DNA of 64,000 nt from Centipeda flueggei ATCC 43531 (lineage in GTDB: Bacteria > Bacillota > Negativicutes > Selenomonadales > Selenomonadaceae). Shown piece after piece: positions 1 to 11,500 of this stretch; position 1 is the stretch's first letter; each line of letters begins with the position of its first letter. The notes beneath the pieces were generated by a model. It saw only the letters and a program-made list of their open reading frames with translations. It was not told the origin of the DNA and did not search any database. The stretch spans positions 304,902-368,901 of the forward strand of contig NZ_GG694008.1 of assembly GCF_000160695.1 (NCBI RefSeq), written 5' to 3'. The translations under genes were made by a program, and so were the position numbers.

Positions 1-89
1 TCCATCCCCATGCGTTCCATCCAAAAATGACTTATGGACGTACGATAAACGCTGCACCGATTTGGCCCAGCGCATGGATCAGCACATCC

Positions 90-1763
90 TTACCAAATTT
101 TGCCCAGCTGGAACCACACGCGTCCGCGCGCATTGTTCTGCGGAGCCACTGACGCATCCGTCCCAAGCCGCCGTGCATAATCGAGGCGCGCAAACCAGTC
201 GCCCGGCTCACTGTACGCGGCACCAACCCCCCAGCCATGCAGCGTCACCCTGTTATGACTGCCGACAGCTGTCTTATTCACGCGAACTGTTCCGGCATCG
301 TAGAACGTGCTGAGCGTCAGCCCTCGCACAGGCGTATGCCAGCGAAGCTCTGCCGTACCGAGCACTCCCTCGTCGCCCGAGCCTTCCCCCTGCGCATAGG
401 CACGCACGCCGTTCGGGCCGCCGAGATAGAACTCCTCCGAGTTGTCAAGGTTGCAGCTTGCCTTCTGCCCCGAGACCTTTGCGAGGAAATCCGTCGCATG
501 CCCGAGATTCTGCACCGCTGTCGCCTCTGCCTCAAGCTTCGCGTATGTCCCCTCATTGATGTGGTTGACTGCCCCGAGAACTGCACTGTAATAGGAGTCA
601 AAATCCAGCCAGCCGAACGTCACATTGGCACTGTAATCAAGGGCAAACCCAGGCGAGCGCTGCATTCCGACCAATCCAGCATAGATGCTGTTCGTATGCT
701 TGCGCCCCTTGAGATTGAAGGCCGTAATATCATCATTCAGGTCGCGGTAGTTATAACCGTAGCGCAGCGCGAGGCTGCGGTCCGTCTGATGGAAGATCGG
801 CACCCGCCCGAACAGCGTCACCGTCAGCGACTCTCCCTCTGCACCGAGGGGGGCCAATGAGTTTTTGACCTTATAGTTCATGCGCGAAGCACCAATGCCG
901 AGCGTTGAGCCGCCGCGCCCCACCACAGTCTCATAGTTTGCATAGAAATTCCGCAGGCTCCCGTTCGAGATCAGCCCGCCGACACTCACTTTGTCCCCTG
1001 TCCCCGACGGATCGTAGAGCGTCTCCTGCAGCCCGTAGCGATAGCGCCCCGTGCTTGGGCTGCCATAGTTCTCCACGTAGAAAATCGTATTGGACTCCTT
1101 CGAGTCCTCGATACGCACCGTCAGCTTGCTCGTGCCGAATGTCCTGCCGGGACTGAGCACACCGACGGCACGCGCCCCTGTCGCATCCGACACCGAGTAA
1201 AGCGCCGTCTCGAGCTTATCGGTCGTAATGATGTCGTCCGCCTTCAGTCCTGCAATAATGCGCTGTGCCACAGGCGTTTTGAGTCGGCTGTTGTTGTCAA
1301 TCGAAATCTCATCGTAGCGTCCCGGGATGATGCGCAGAACGACCATCCCATCGGGGCTGTCCTGCGGCGGGAGATATGCGGCAGCGGCAGGATAGCCATG
1401 CGTACGGCAGTATGTCGTCAGCGCATCCACCGTACGGCGCAGGTCGGCAATCGTCTTTCTGTCCCCCATCCCCTCCTGCAGGAGCTCGACAAGCGGCTCC
1501 TTGTCGAGATTCAGATCGGGTGCCTCCAGGATGAAGTTCTCCACGGTGAACGTTGCATCATAGTTATCCTGCTGATACGTCGGTGTCTGATCCTCCACCC
1601 CAATCTCCGGCATCGCTAGCTGCCCCGCAATGTCCGCCTCCGGGCGTTCGAGCGACGGGGCGGCATGCCCTGCCGTTCCCGTACAGATGGCAGCGCCGCA
1701 CAGCAGTGCGGCCGCACCGATGCGCCCAGCCTTTTGGTTCCGATGACTCATCTTGTTATGCAC
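90..1763 (-). CDS. TpsB/ShlB-FhaC family outer-membrane transporter of a two-partner secretion system
   Basis: This is a Sec-exported outer-membrane protein of about 557 residues, the usual size for TpsB. A hydrophobic signal peptide ends near AGHA/APS. Residues about 70-220 have the look of POTRA domains (a VVLRIIPGRYDEISI-like stretch), and the rest is rich in alternating beta-strand sequence (NYGSPSTGRYRYG, YANYETVVGRGG) typical of a 16-strand barrel. It ends in KIW rather than the usual Phe. Known TpsB proteins bind the TPS domain of their partner exoprotein in the periplasm and thread it outward. The natural partner is the giant TpsA at 2573-14020 on the same strand. Start choice is uncertain: the GTG at 1763 has GGAG 12 nt upstream, the ATG at 1751 has no clear ribosome site, and a TTG at 1775 sits directly on the GGAG. 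Confidence 0.88.
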   Translation of the reverse strand: MHNKMSHRNQKAGRIGAAALLCGAAICTGTAGHAAPSLERPEADIAGQLAMPEIGVEDQTPTYQQDNYDATFTVENFILEAPDLNLDKEPLVELLQEGMGDRKTIADLRRTVDALTTYCRTHGYPAAAAYLPPQDSPDGMVVLRIIPGRYDEISIDNNSRLKTPVAQRIIAGLKADDIITTDKLETALYSVSDATGARAVGVLSPGRTFGTSKLTVRIEDSKESNTIFYVENYGSPSTGRYRYGLQETLYDPSGTGDKVSVGGLISNGSLRNFYANYETVVGRGGSTLGIGASRMNYKVKNSLAPLGAEGESLTVTLFGRVPIFHQTDRSLALRYGYNYRDLNDDITAFNLKGRKHTNSIYAGLVGMQRSPGFALDYSANVTFGWLDFDSYYSAVLGAVNHINEGTYAKLEAEATAVQNLGHATDFLAKVSGQKASCNLDNSEEFYLGGPNGVRAYAQGEGSGDEGVLGTAELRWHTPVRGLTLSTFYDAGTVRVNKTAVGSHNRVTLHGWGVGAAYSEPGDWFARLDYARRLGTDASVAPQNNARGRVWFQLGKIW

Positions 1764-1845
1764 GATCCAATTCAACTCCTAAATGATGCAGACGAATATT
1801 CCTCTTATCCCATGCGTCCCTGCACATGCATACAAATCCATTTGT

Positions 1846-1874
1846 ATTCTAACATTTTCATAAATACATTTCAA
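1846..1874 (-). promoter_or_regulatory. Probable sigma-70 promoter of tpsB
   Basis: Read on the minus strand, TTGAAA (1869-1874) and TAGAAT (1846-1851) are separated by exactly 17 bp, about 75 nt upstream of the tpsB start. The surrounding 1764-2045 interval is AT-rich and otherwise holds only the 5' side of the phosphatase gene. An independent promoter for tpsB fits the fact that a gene on the other strand separates it from tpsA. Confidence 0.5.
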
Positions 1875-2045
1875 TGTTTTGACAGCATCCATGTTGCGAT
1901 TCTCCCCCTTTTTCGTTACACTTAAGGAAGCACGGATACATTCCATATCATCCTCGCAATTACCTTTTCTGTTTCGTTCGAACGAAGTATCTGCGCCGAT
2001 CTGACGGCCTCATTCTGCCGGCAATTTCTGAAAAGGAGGAGTACA

Positions 2046-2504
2046 ATGAACCGCATCCTATTCGTCTGCCACGGCAATATCTGCCGCTCACCGATGGCAG
2101 AGTTCGTCATGAAGCACCTCGTTCGCGAGGCGGGACTGACGGACAGCATCAGCATCACATCCAAGGCACTCCATACCGATGAGATCGGCAGTGACACCCA
2201 CCAGGGCACACGCGCCGTTTTGGACGCACACGGCATCCCGTACGAAACACGGCACGCAGCGCTCATGACCCATGCCGACTACGATGCCTGCAATATGATC
2301 ATCGGCATGGACGAGGAGAATATGCGCGATCTCTCTCGACTCACAGGCGGCGATCCGAACGGCAAAGTACATAAACTGCTCTCGTATATGGGCACGACAC
2401 GCGATGTCGCCGACCCGTGGTACACGGGCGACTTCAACGCTACCTACCGCGATGTGGAGGCAGGATGCCGCGCACTCCTGCAGGTGCTGACGAAAAGGAA
2501 ATAA
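2046..2504 (+). CDS. Low-molecular-weight protein tyrosine phosphatase
   Basis: A 152-residue cytoplasmic phosphatase, standard length for the family. The P-loop CHGNICRS (C-x5-R-S, residues about 8-15) supplies the nucleophilic Cys and phosphate-binding Arg, and DPWYTGDF near residue 122 carries the general-acid Asp of the family DPW/Y loop. AAAGGAGG lies 6-8 nt before the ATG, so the start is secure. In diderm and Gram-positive bacteria this family commonly dephosphorylates BY-kinases of polysaccharide export, but no such kinase or capsule gene is in this window, so the substrate is unknown. It is monocistronic, is closed by a strong terminator, and lies between tpsB and tpsA on the opposite strand. 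Confidence 0.93.
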   Translation: MNRILFVCHGNICRSPMAEFVMKHLVREAGLTDSISITSKALHTDEIGSDTHQGTRAVLDAHGIPYETRHAALMTHADYDACNMIIGMDEENMRDLSRLTGGDPNGKVHKLLSYMGTTRDVADPWYTGDFNATYRDVEAGCRALLQVLTKRK

Positions 2505-2510
2505 ATACAA

Positions 2511-2558
2511 CAGAGCGCCCCATCGACGATAGAGCCGTTGATGGGGCGCTCTGTTTTT
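2511..2558 (+). terminator. Rho-independent terminator of the phosphatase gene
   Basis: A 14-bp stem (CAGAGCGCCCCATC, 2511-2524, with its complement 2540-2553) and a 15-nt loop are followed by TTTTTCTTCT. It starts 7 nt after the stop codon. Read the other way it also ends the convergent tpsA gene, with a weaker T-run. Confidence 0.9.
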
Positions 2559-2572
2559 CTTCTGCCCAAGTC

Positions 2573-5500
2573 TCAGCTGAATACATCATCGACGATGGTG
2601 TAGACCGTATCGTCAAGGACGTTGATATCGCTCCGCGTGATATCCTTTCCATCCTTCATCACATTGACGGAGGGCGGAACCGAATTCACCTGTGCCGTCG
2701 GTTTGCGGCTGTAGTGATTCGTGCGGTCGAGCGAAGCATTTTCATAGGCGTATTCGTCCGGCGTCATCTTGCTCACCTGCGTCATTGCCTTATAGTACTC
2801 ATAGTCGGGGATATAGGGTCCGACATGGAGCGCCGTTGCATTCGCGGGATCCTGCACAAAGCGGTAGTTGCGCGACACAGCGTCGCCGTCCGTGCCGCCC
2901 GGTGCATGATACGTGCCGTTGATGGCATAGTCGCCGACGCGCAGGCGCGCATTCGGGGCGTCATAGTCGATCGTTCCCGGGAGCACCTCGCCCTGCAGAA
3001 CCGCCGGAATGTCGTCATGGCCGAGGTTCGACCCGGACGGCGTTCCCGTGTAGCTTGAGGGAAGGCCCTCGTTGATCCAACGGCTCTGCGGATCTGCCTT
3101 CAGCACGATGTCCTTCGGCGTAATTTTGCCCTTGCCGACATACGGGTTCGCGAGGTTCACGGCATTGCCGTTCGCATCGACAATCTCATAGTTATTGGCG
3201 CCCGTGCCGCTGATCGCAAGGCTGTAGTTGACGTTCTTATCGCCGACCGTGCCGCGTCCCTGATTCCAGACGTTGCCCTGCCATTTGACATTGGGATCAT
3301 CGTATACTGCCGTCGTGTCATTGCTGACATTGCCGTCATTCCGGAACACGGTATCGAGGCCGTCGTCACCGTTCGTCGCCCCATTCTTGTAGTGATGGAA
3401 CTTGACGAGGTTATCCCCGCCCGCCGTAATGAGATCACCATGCCCATTGCGTGCCTTGCCGATAATGTCTGAAGTCCCGTCGTACTCCTTTGTCAGGTAG
3501 TTCGTCGGGTCGGCGATCAGCCTGCGCTTTGTGATCTGTCCTGCACCGTCCTTGTCCACGATGCCGTCCCACGAACCGAGGTTAAAGTTCCGATTGTCGA
3601 TTTTCACCCGATAGTCCACACGCGGATTGCCGGCATTCTTATCGCGATACGTGCCCGTCACCGACGCAACATTCTCATCAGGCAGTGTGCGTGCGACGCC
3701 GCCGATGGTAACGGTGCTGGCGGGCAGGAGATTGCCCCTCGGATTGTCAACCGCCGTCGTGCCGTCATACTCCTTCTTCGCCAAGCCAAAGTGAAGATCG
3801 AAGTTGGCCGCCGTCACATTCGCCTTATCAATCGACCCCTTTCCGTAGTAGTTCTCCTTAAAGTCGTAGTTGCCCGCATTCGTGCCGAGCTGCGAACGAA
3901 GCGCCGCGCCGACATTGCGGTACTGCACATCTTTCTCGCCTGCGTTCGCATCTGCTCTAAAGGTCGCATCCGTGCTGTTGTACCCGTAGTCACTGTCGAC
4001 ATTCGTGGTCGTGAGGGTCGTAATGCGCCCGTTGATCACACCGACGCCATCGTTCAGGAGCGTGCGTCCCGCCGCGGCATCGACGCGTGCCGTGACCTGC
4101 GTATTATTCGTCGACGTCGTATCGTAGGTCTTAGAGGCACGATCAAACGTGATATTCAGCAGACGCTTCTTGATCGTATTGTCAGTCGTGGTCAGGCCGC
4201 CCGCAGGAATCGCATTCCCAAGCACATCCACCAGACGGTAGTTCGCGGCATCTGCCCCGGTAAGCTGCGGATTGTAGATCACGGTCTTGCCCGTGCCCGC
4301 ATTCTTATCGGCATATTCTGCCGTCGATGCGTTCTGCACATCATCGCCCGCAATCAGGCCGCCATTCTCCAGCTCAACGACGCTGTCCCCGTCCGTGACC
4401 TGCGTCCCATGACGTTTGGTCACAGTCTCGGGATGCGCCGCATCATAGACGTAAGACGTCCCGTCATACGTCTTGATGAGCTGACCAAGTCCGGCGACAC
4501 GGACATCCTTCGGTGTAATCTCACCGACGTCATCCTTGGTAAAGTCGGTAATGTTGAAGTTATTGCCCGTGTACTTCAACCCATAGGTGACAGTCTTGCC
4601 CGTACCCGCATTCTTATTGTCATAGTGCGAAGCATTCGGGTCAACGGCAAGATCGTCCTTGATATTGACCGTCTGCGAGCCGACTTGAACTGTCGCGCTC
4701 GTGAGATAGTTCCTGAGCGCATCAGCGGTGTTCTTCCCGTTGTACTTGACCGCACGCGTGCCATCATAGATTTTCCTGGCACCCGCCGTGTCAAATATCG
4801 TATTGATATTTCCCGGCGTGATCGTCAGCGGATTGATGCGGCCCTTCCCAGCGGCAGCGGTATAGTTCTTGGTGCCGCCGTCCACGCGATAGTTCGCGGC
4901 AGTCGTATCGCGCGTCGCAAGATCCGCGAGAGCGGCATCCAGCCCCGTGTAGCTGACCGCCTTATCCGTTACGTTGCGGTTCGCATCGCGGCTGACATTG
5001 GCATCCGCATTCCCGTTCGAGTCGAGGTACTGCCCCTGCACCTTGTTCAGTGCCCCACTGTCGAGTGACAGTGTCTCACTGCCCACGAGCCCGCTGAACG
5101 TGATATCACCTGCAGCGAGGTTGTTGACCGCCGCCGTGCCGTCGTAATCTTTTTCCTTGCGCGCGACATCGACCGAGAGCGTCTTCTTGTAGATATCTGC
5201 CGCAAGTGTCGTCGGCGAGGTCCCAATCGTGTAGTTGGCGGTTGCCGCAGCGGGCCCCGAGAGGGTCAGCGAGTAGGTGACCGTACGTCCTGCCGTCGCA
5301 GAAGTACGTGCCTCCGCATCCGCCTTTGTCTCTGCCGAGGCGTTTTTGCTGTTATACGTCCCCGTCACATTCAGTACGATCCCCTTGTTGCGGTCTGCGG
5401 CAACAATTCCCTCCAGATGCTCGCGCGCCATCGCATTGACAAAGTCGCGGTTCGTCTGATCGAATGTCGCCGTACCGTCGTATTCCTTGATGAGATGCTG

Positions 5501-8500
5501 CGGAAGCAGTGTCGCAAGGTCACGTCTGGTGATGGTGTCGCCCATGTGATGGATGTTCTTGTTGCGCGTTCCCGAGAAATCGAAATTCGTCGTGTTGATG
5601 GTCACGTTGTAGTCAACGCTGTTCGCAAGCGCCACGTTCGCATCGTTGTACTGCGCACTGTTCAGGCTGATATCGTCAAGGTTGATTGGCACCGTATTCC
5701 CGCCGCCAAGATCCAAGGTACTGGTTTGGAAATGCTTCTTGACATGAGCCATGTCCTTGTAGGACTTGCGGGTTACAGGGTCTGTCCATACGACATCTCG
5801 TGTGCCGTCGTACATCTTCGTAGCGGGGTCGATACTGAAGCTGAAGTCGTTCGCGGTGACCGTACGCTTGCGGATTGTCCCCTTGCCGTAGGCGGTATCC
5901 GCCACTTCATAGTTGCCCGCATACGGCTGAGCCGCAAGGGTATTGGCGAGATTCGAGTACTGCACATCCTTGCCGTTCGTGATGACGTTTCCGTTTGCAT
6001 CCGTCACAACGTTGGGATTCTGCACGAACGTTCCGTCGGTATTGCCCGCACCGTAGAAACTCTGAACACCTGCCGTATTGAACGACGCGCTTGTGATGCC
6101 GTCCGCCGCAAGCGCTGCCGCACCGCGTCCGTCGCTGTTGCCCGCCGTCACGGAGGTAATGTTCTTCGTATTGTTGACTGCGGTCGTATCATACGGCTTC
6201 GACACATTGGCAAACCCGAGTGTGATCTTGCGCGGGGAGATCGTACCCGCCGCGTCCATATTGAGACCGTCCTCGGCGTTGGCCGTCGTCATGCCGTCGG
6301 AGAGCTGATAGTTGCGCCCGCCGTTCGCGGAATCGATCTTGACATTGTAGGCAATATCCTTCGCTGTCACATTGCCGCCGCCGTCGCGCACGACGTTCTT
6401 GTCCGCCGTACGGTTCGTGAGATTATCGACGTAGTTCGCCGTAATCGTCATCTTTGCGCCGTCGTTCACCGCCGCGCCGTTCGACGTCCGCACGAGCTTG
6501 TTGTCGTTGGTCGTCCCCGCCGCATAGACGACATTGCCGCGCGCGTCGTCATCGACAAATTTATCATAGTGACGCGATGCCGTATCGATGAGCTTCGCGT
6601 TCCCGTCATAGATCTTGTCGATGCCCGAATTCTGTGCAAGCCCCACATTCAGCACACGGCGGTCAATCGTGCCCTGTGCATCCTTGGTAAAGTCGTTCGT
6701 TCCATTGACCGTGATATTATTGTTGTTCAGATGGAACTTATACGTCACCGTATCGGGCGTGCCGTTCGTCGCATTGGGGCTGGAGTAACGCGTTCCCCCA
6801 AGATCCATCACAACGTCACTGCTGAGATCAACCCAGTTTCCATTCAGCATGACACCGATGGTTGTGATGTAGTTCTTCACATCATTCGATGCCGCAGATC
6901 CGTTGTACTTCACGGCACGCGTGCCGTCGTAGACCTTCGAGGCATTCCCCGCCGTAAAGGTCACATCGCTTGCATTGATGATTGCCTTGCCGATCGAGCC
7001 CTTGCCGTAGCCGTCCGTATCAAAGACGTAGTTCGCCGCATCACTGCCGAGGGTTGTCCCCATCGCTGCAGCGAGGCCTGCGTACTGTACATCCTTGTTC
7101 GTGCCCGCATTTGCATCGGGGGTAAACGTGCCGCCCGTCCGCCGTCCATAGTTGCTGACGATGCCGCCCAGATTGGTCAGCTTGTTCGAGCCGTTGACGA
7201 GTCCCGCGCTGTCGCGGTTCAGCACTGCTGCATCGGCAGCCGAAACAGACGGATCAATCGTCGTATTCGTCGATGTTCCGTCAAAGCTCTTGCTGACATT
7301 GCCGAAGGTGACGTTCACCCTGCGTGCCGTGATCGTATTGTTCGTTGTTGTAATCGGTGCTGTGATGGCTGTCCCCATCGCGTCGACGAGGCGGTAGTTC
7401 CCGGCATTCATCGGATCGATCTTCACATCGTAGGTGATGGACTTGCTGCCCGCGCCAACATTCTTATCATCATAGGAAGCCGTCGACTGATTCGTCGCAC
7501 CGTCCCCTGCGATGAGTCCCGTGAGGGAAACCATGTCGTTCGCCGTGCGTATCGTCCCGAGCGAGTTGCGCGCCGCACCGATCACATCGGTCGTTCCATC
7601 ATAGACCTTCGTCATCGGTCCCTGAATCGCCGCCTTGACATCCTTCGGCGTGATGGTGCCGTCGCCCAATGCGTCAAATGTCGATGCGCCGGGAGCAAGC
7701 GCAAAGTTCCCGCTCGTTCCCGTATAGCGCATGTGATAGGTCACGCGGCCGACCGAGGCACCACCTGCCACATTCTTCGTATCATATTCCGCCGACTGCA
7801 GGCTGACATCGCCCAGGACACTCAGCGTGTTCCCGCCCACCGTCACCTGCGCATCAGTAATGTAGTTCTTTACATCATTGACGGCCGCCGACCCGTTCGT
7901 CCACTTGACCGTCCTCGTGCCGTCATAGACCTTCGTCGCAGGTCCCGTTGTCAGGAGCGTCACCGTCGAGGGGTTCAATTGGAGCGGCGTGATTTCGCCC
8001 AGCCCCTTTGCCGTCGCACTGATGGTATAGTTATCCGCATCCGCACCGCCGAGCGAGAGCCCTGAATAGTTGATCCAGTTTTTCTGCACCGCTCCGTCGA
8101 TGACCGTCGTCGTCCCATCACCGCGCACATTCGGGCTCTGGAACGCCTCCGCATGCCCCGCGAGGCTGACCGAGTCTCCGCTCAGCACGGCGCCTGACGT
8201 GAATCCAACAGCGGTCGGATCAACATTTGTCGTGCCGTCATACACCTTCGTGATCTTTGTGAACGCATTGGAAAGGTCCTTCGGCGTAATCTTGCCCGTC
8301 GCCGAAAGTTTAAGTCCGTTCTCCGCATCGATCGGTGTGCCGCCGTTGGCAAACGCATAGTTGCGTGCATCACCGCCCGAAATGTGAATATCGTACTGTA
8401 TATCTTTGTCGATGACCGTGCCCGCCGACTTCGCGACATTCTTGTCATTCGCCGTGTTTCCGCTGTTGCGGTAGTTTGACTCAATATGGAAGGACGAGCC

Positions 8501-11500
8501 GTCATTGACGAGCTCCTTCGATCCCGCCGCGTACTTCACATTGCCGCGCGCATCCGTCTTCGTAAGCGCGTTCCAGTGCTTCGACGCCGTATCGATGAGT
8601 CCCGTCTGGCCGTCATAGACCTTGTCAATGCCCGTGTTCTGCACAAGGGCGAGATCGATGGTCCGGCGCGTGATCGTGCCGTCGCCGTAGACCTTCCCGC
8701 GGCCTTCTTCGAGTTTCTGCCCGCCGAGGGTATAGTTCTTGATCTTGATTGGGTCTCCGCTCGCCGCGACGTTGTACATGACCTTCGCCGCTTCGAATGC
8801 ATTTGCCGTCGGGTTTTTCGCCGCCGTGGTGAACTTTGCGCCGCCGCTCGTAAGGCTGAACGTCACATTGTCGCCCGCGACGACACCCGTCCCGGGACCG
8901 CCGCTCGGCACAATCGACCAGCCGGCAGGGACATTGTAGACATCCGTCCCGTCATACTCCTTTGCTGCATTCGCCACGGTGCCAAAGGCATCAACGACGT
9001 GGAAGTCGTCCGGGTTAAGGTCACGGCGGTTGATTGTCCCCTTGCCGTAGGCATCCGTGTCCACGGTGTAGTTGCCCGCCGTGGGTGTCCCAAACTCTGT
9101 GCCGAACGCATTCTTCATGTTCGTGTACTGCACATCATGCTGTACGCCGTTGCTCGCGTTGGGATTCGGCGTAAACGTCGTCCCCGCGAGGCGGCCGTAA
9201 TCGCTGTGATAGTTCCCCGGTGATGCACTCATCTGCGTGTTGTACTGTGCGGTGAGGCGCGATGCCGTCACATTGTCGTCGCCCAGGATGGCGCCGATCA
9301 CGGAGCTGTTCACCGTATCGGTGATCTCTGCTACGGTCGCGGACGTATTGCGCGTATCCCCATCATAGGTCTTTGACACATCCGCCATCTTGATCTTCAG
9401 CGCACGCGGCGTAATCGTCCCGGCATTGGCAACGGTCAGCGGCGCATTCAGCGTCACGGTCGTTCCCGCGCCTGTGCCCGCCGCTGAACTGATCACCGTA
9501 TTCGCCGCATCCACGATCTGATAGTCGTCGGCATACTGTCCCGAAAGCTGCGCCGTGTAGTTGACCGTCTGCGTCGTGATGTTGTGCGAAGGATCATAGG
9601 CGACGTTTTTCGAGGCGTACGCCGCCGTCGAGGTGTTCGTGCGCTTCTCCTGCTGTCCGGCATCGTTCGTCTGCCAGCCCGTAAAGGTGACGACAGAATC
9701 TCCCTTGACGATATTGCGGCTGCCGTCCGTATGCTCGGCCATGGCATCGTAGACCTTCGTGATATTGTGCGTCGTCGCCGTCAGATTGGCAGGGGTAATA
9801 GTCCCCGACGCCGTAACATGGGCGGGGTTCGCGTTCGTGATATTTTCGAGATTCTTCAGCGTCCCGGCGGCCTCTGCCGCCGCCGAACCGAAGGTATAGT
9901 TCGACAGCGGATTGGTCGTCCCGTTGCTTGTACGGGCGATGACATCATAGGCAACGTACTGTGCCTCGGAGACATGCGAGGTGAGGTTGTTCCCATCCGG
10001 GTCGCTTGCGAAATGCCCCGCCGATCCGCTCTTCAGATCAAAAGTGATCTTCCCGTAGTCGCGCGTGACAAGGCCCGTCGTTGGAGACGGTGCGACAGGT
10101 GTCGTCAGATAGGCACCCGAGGGGAGGGTATAGCGGTCATTGCCGTCGTAGACCTTCGTCGCATTGGCGATCGTTCCATCCGACTTGCGCACCTGAAAGC
10201 CCGTCGGATCGATGCGGCGGCGCGTGATCGTTCCTGTGCCGTACTGCGTATCGACAATCTTATAGTTGTTGTCCGACAGTGTTCCTGCAAGCCCCGTATA
10301 CTCCACCGTACGGCTGCCTGCGTTGACGTTCGAGGCAAACGATGCCCCCGTACCGCTGCCATAGCGGCTGGTCACGCCCGTCATATTGAAGTTCGTCGTG
10401 GTGATCCCGTCCGCTGTGACGACAGCGCCGCCGGCACCGTCGTTCAGCGTAGCGAGTTCCTTGTCCGTATTGGTATCCGTGCCGTCATAGATCTTCGTCA
10501 CGGGGGTAAACGTCATCGTGAGGCTGCGCGGGGTGATGACGCCCGTATAGCTCCCCGCAATTGCCGCGCTGTTTGACACCGTCGTCCCCGTCGGATCGAG
10601 CGTATAGTTATCCGACTCCGCCCCCGCAGGGCGCACGAAGGACGCGGTGTAGTCCACCGCTTGTGTCGTGGGGCTGCCAAATGCGTCCAGGACAACATTC
10701 TTGGTCGCATACATCGCCGTCGACGTATTCGTACGCGACTCGCCCGTCACAAAGCCCGAGAGCGTGACCAGCGGATTCCCCTTGATGATATGGCGGTTGC
10801 CGTCGGTCTGCTCGCGCATGGCATCGTAGACCTTCGTAATATTGCTGTTCACGACAGTCGCCGTGAGAACCTTCGGCGTGATCTTGCCGTCGCCCGTTGC
10901 GTCAAACGCACTGCTGAGCGAATGCTTCGTCACACCATCTGCCCCAAGGACATAGTAATCGGACAGCTCGTGTCCGCCGTATGCATCCGTATGGGTATCT
11001 GCTACACCATGGACATTGTAGGCAAGCTTCGTCGCCTCGGCAACGTTCTTCGTATCATTTCCGCTGCCGTCCTGGAACCGTCCCCGTCCGCCCGTCAGGG
11101 CGAACGTGATGTGCCCATGATCGCGCGCAACGATGCCCGTCGTGCTGCTCGCCGGTGCATTGACCGAGAGATAGGTATTGGGATCCGGGGTATAGAACAC
11201 GTTCCCGTCGTAGACCTTCTCCGCACTGACCTCAAGCCCTGTCACGCGGTTGTAGACCTTGAAGCTGTCGCGCGTGATCTCACGCCGGACAATATCGCCG
11301 TCGAGATAGAGCTTGCTGTTTGTCACAGCGGTCTTTGTCCCGCTCAAAGGGAGTTTGTAGAACAGCTCATAGTTCCCCGCATCAGCACCCGTCAAGCCAA
11401 CGTTGGTATATTCCAGCTTGTGGCTGCCGACATGAACCTGCTCATTGCCCGACGTATCGGTGTACTTCGGATCGGTGACGGACGTGAGATCAATATCGTC

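Noticed and set aside
5417-8065. An 882-codon open frame on the plus strand opposite the tpsA repeats
   Set aside because: It is antisense to a repetitive GC-rich gene. Its translation is Arg/Val/Ile-rich without domains and it has no ribosome site, so it is a shadow frame.
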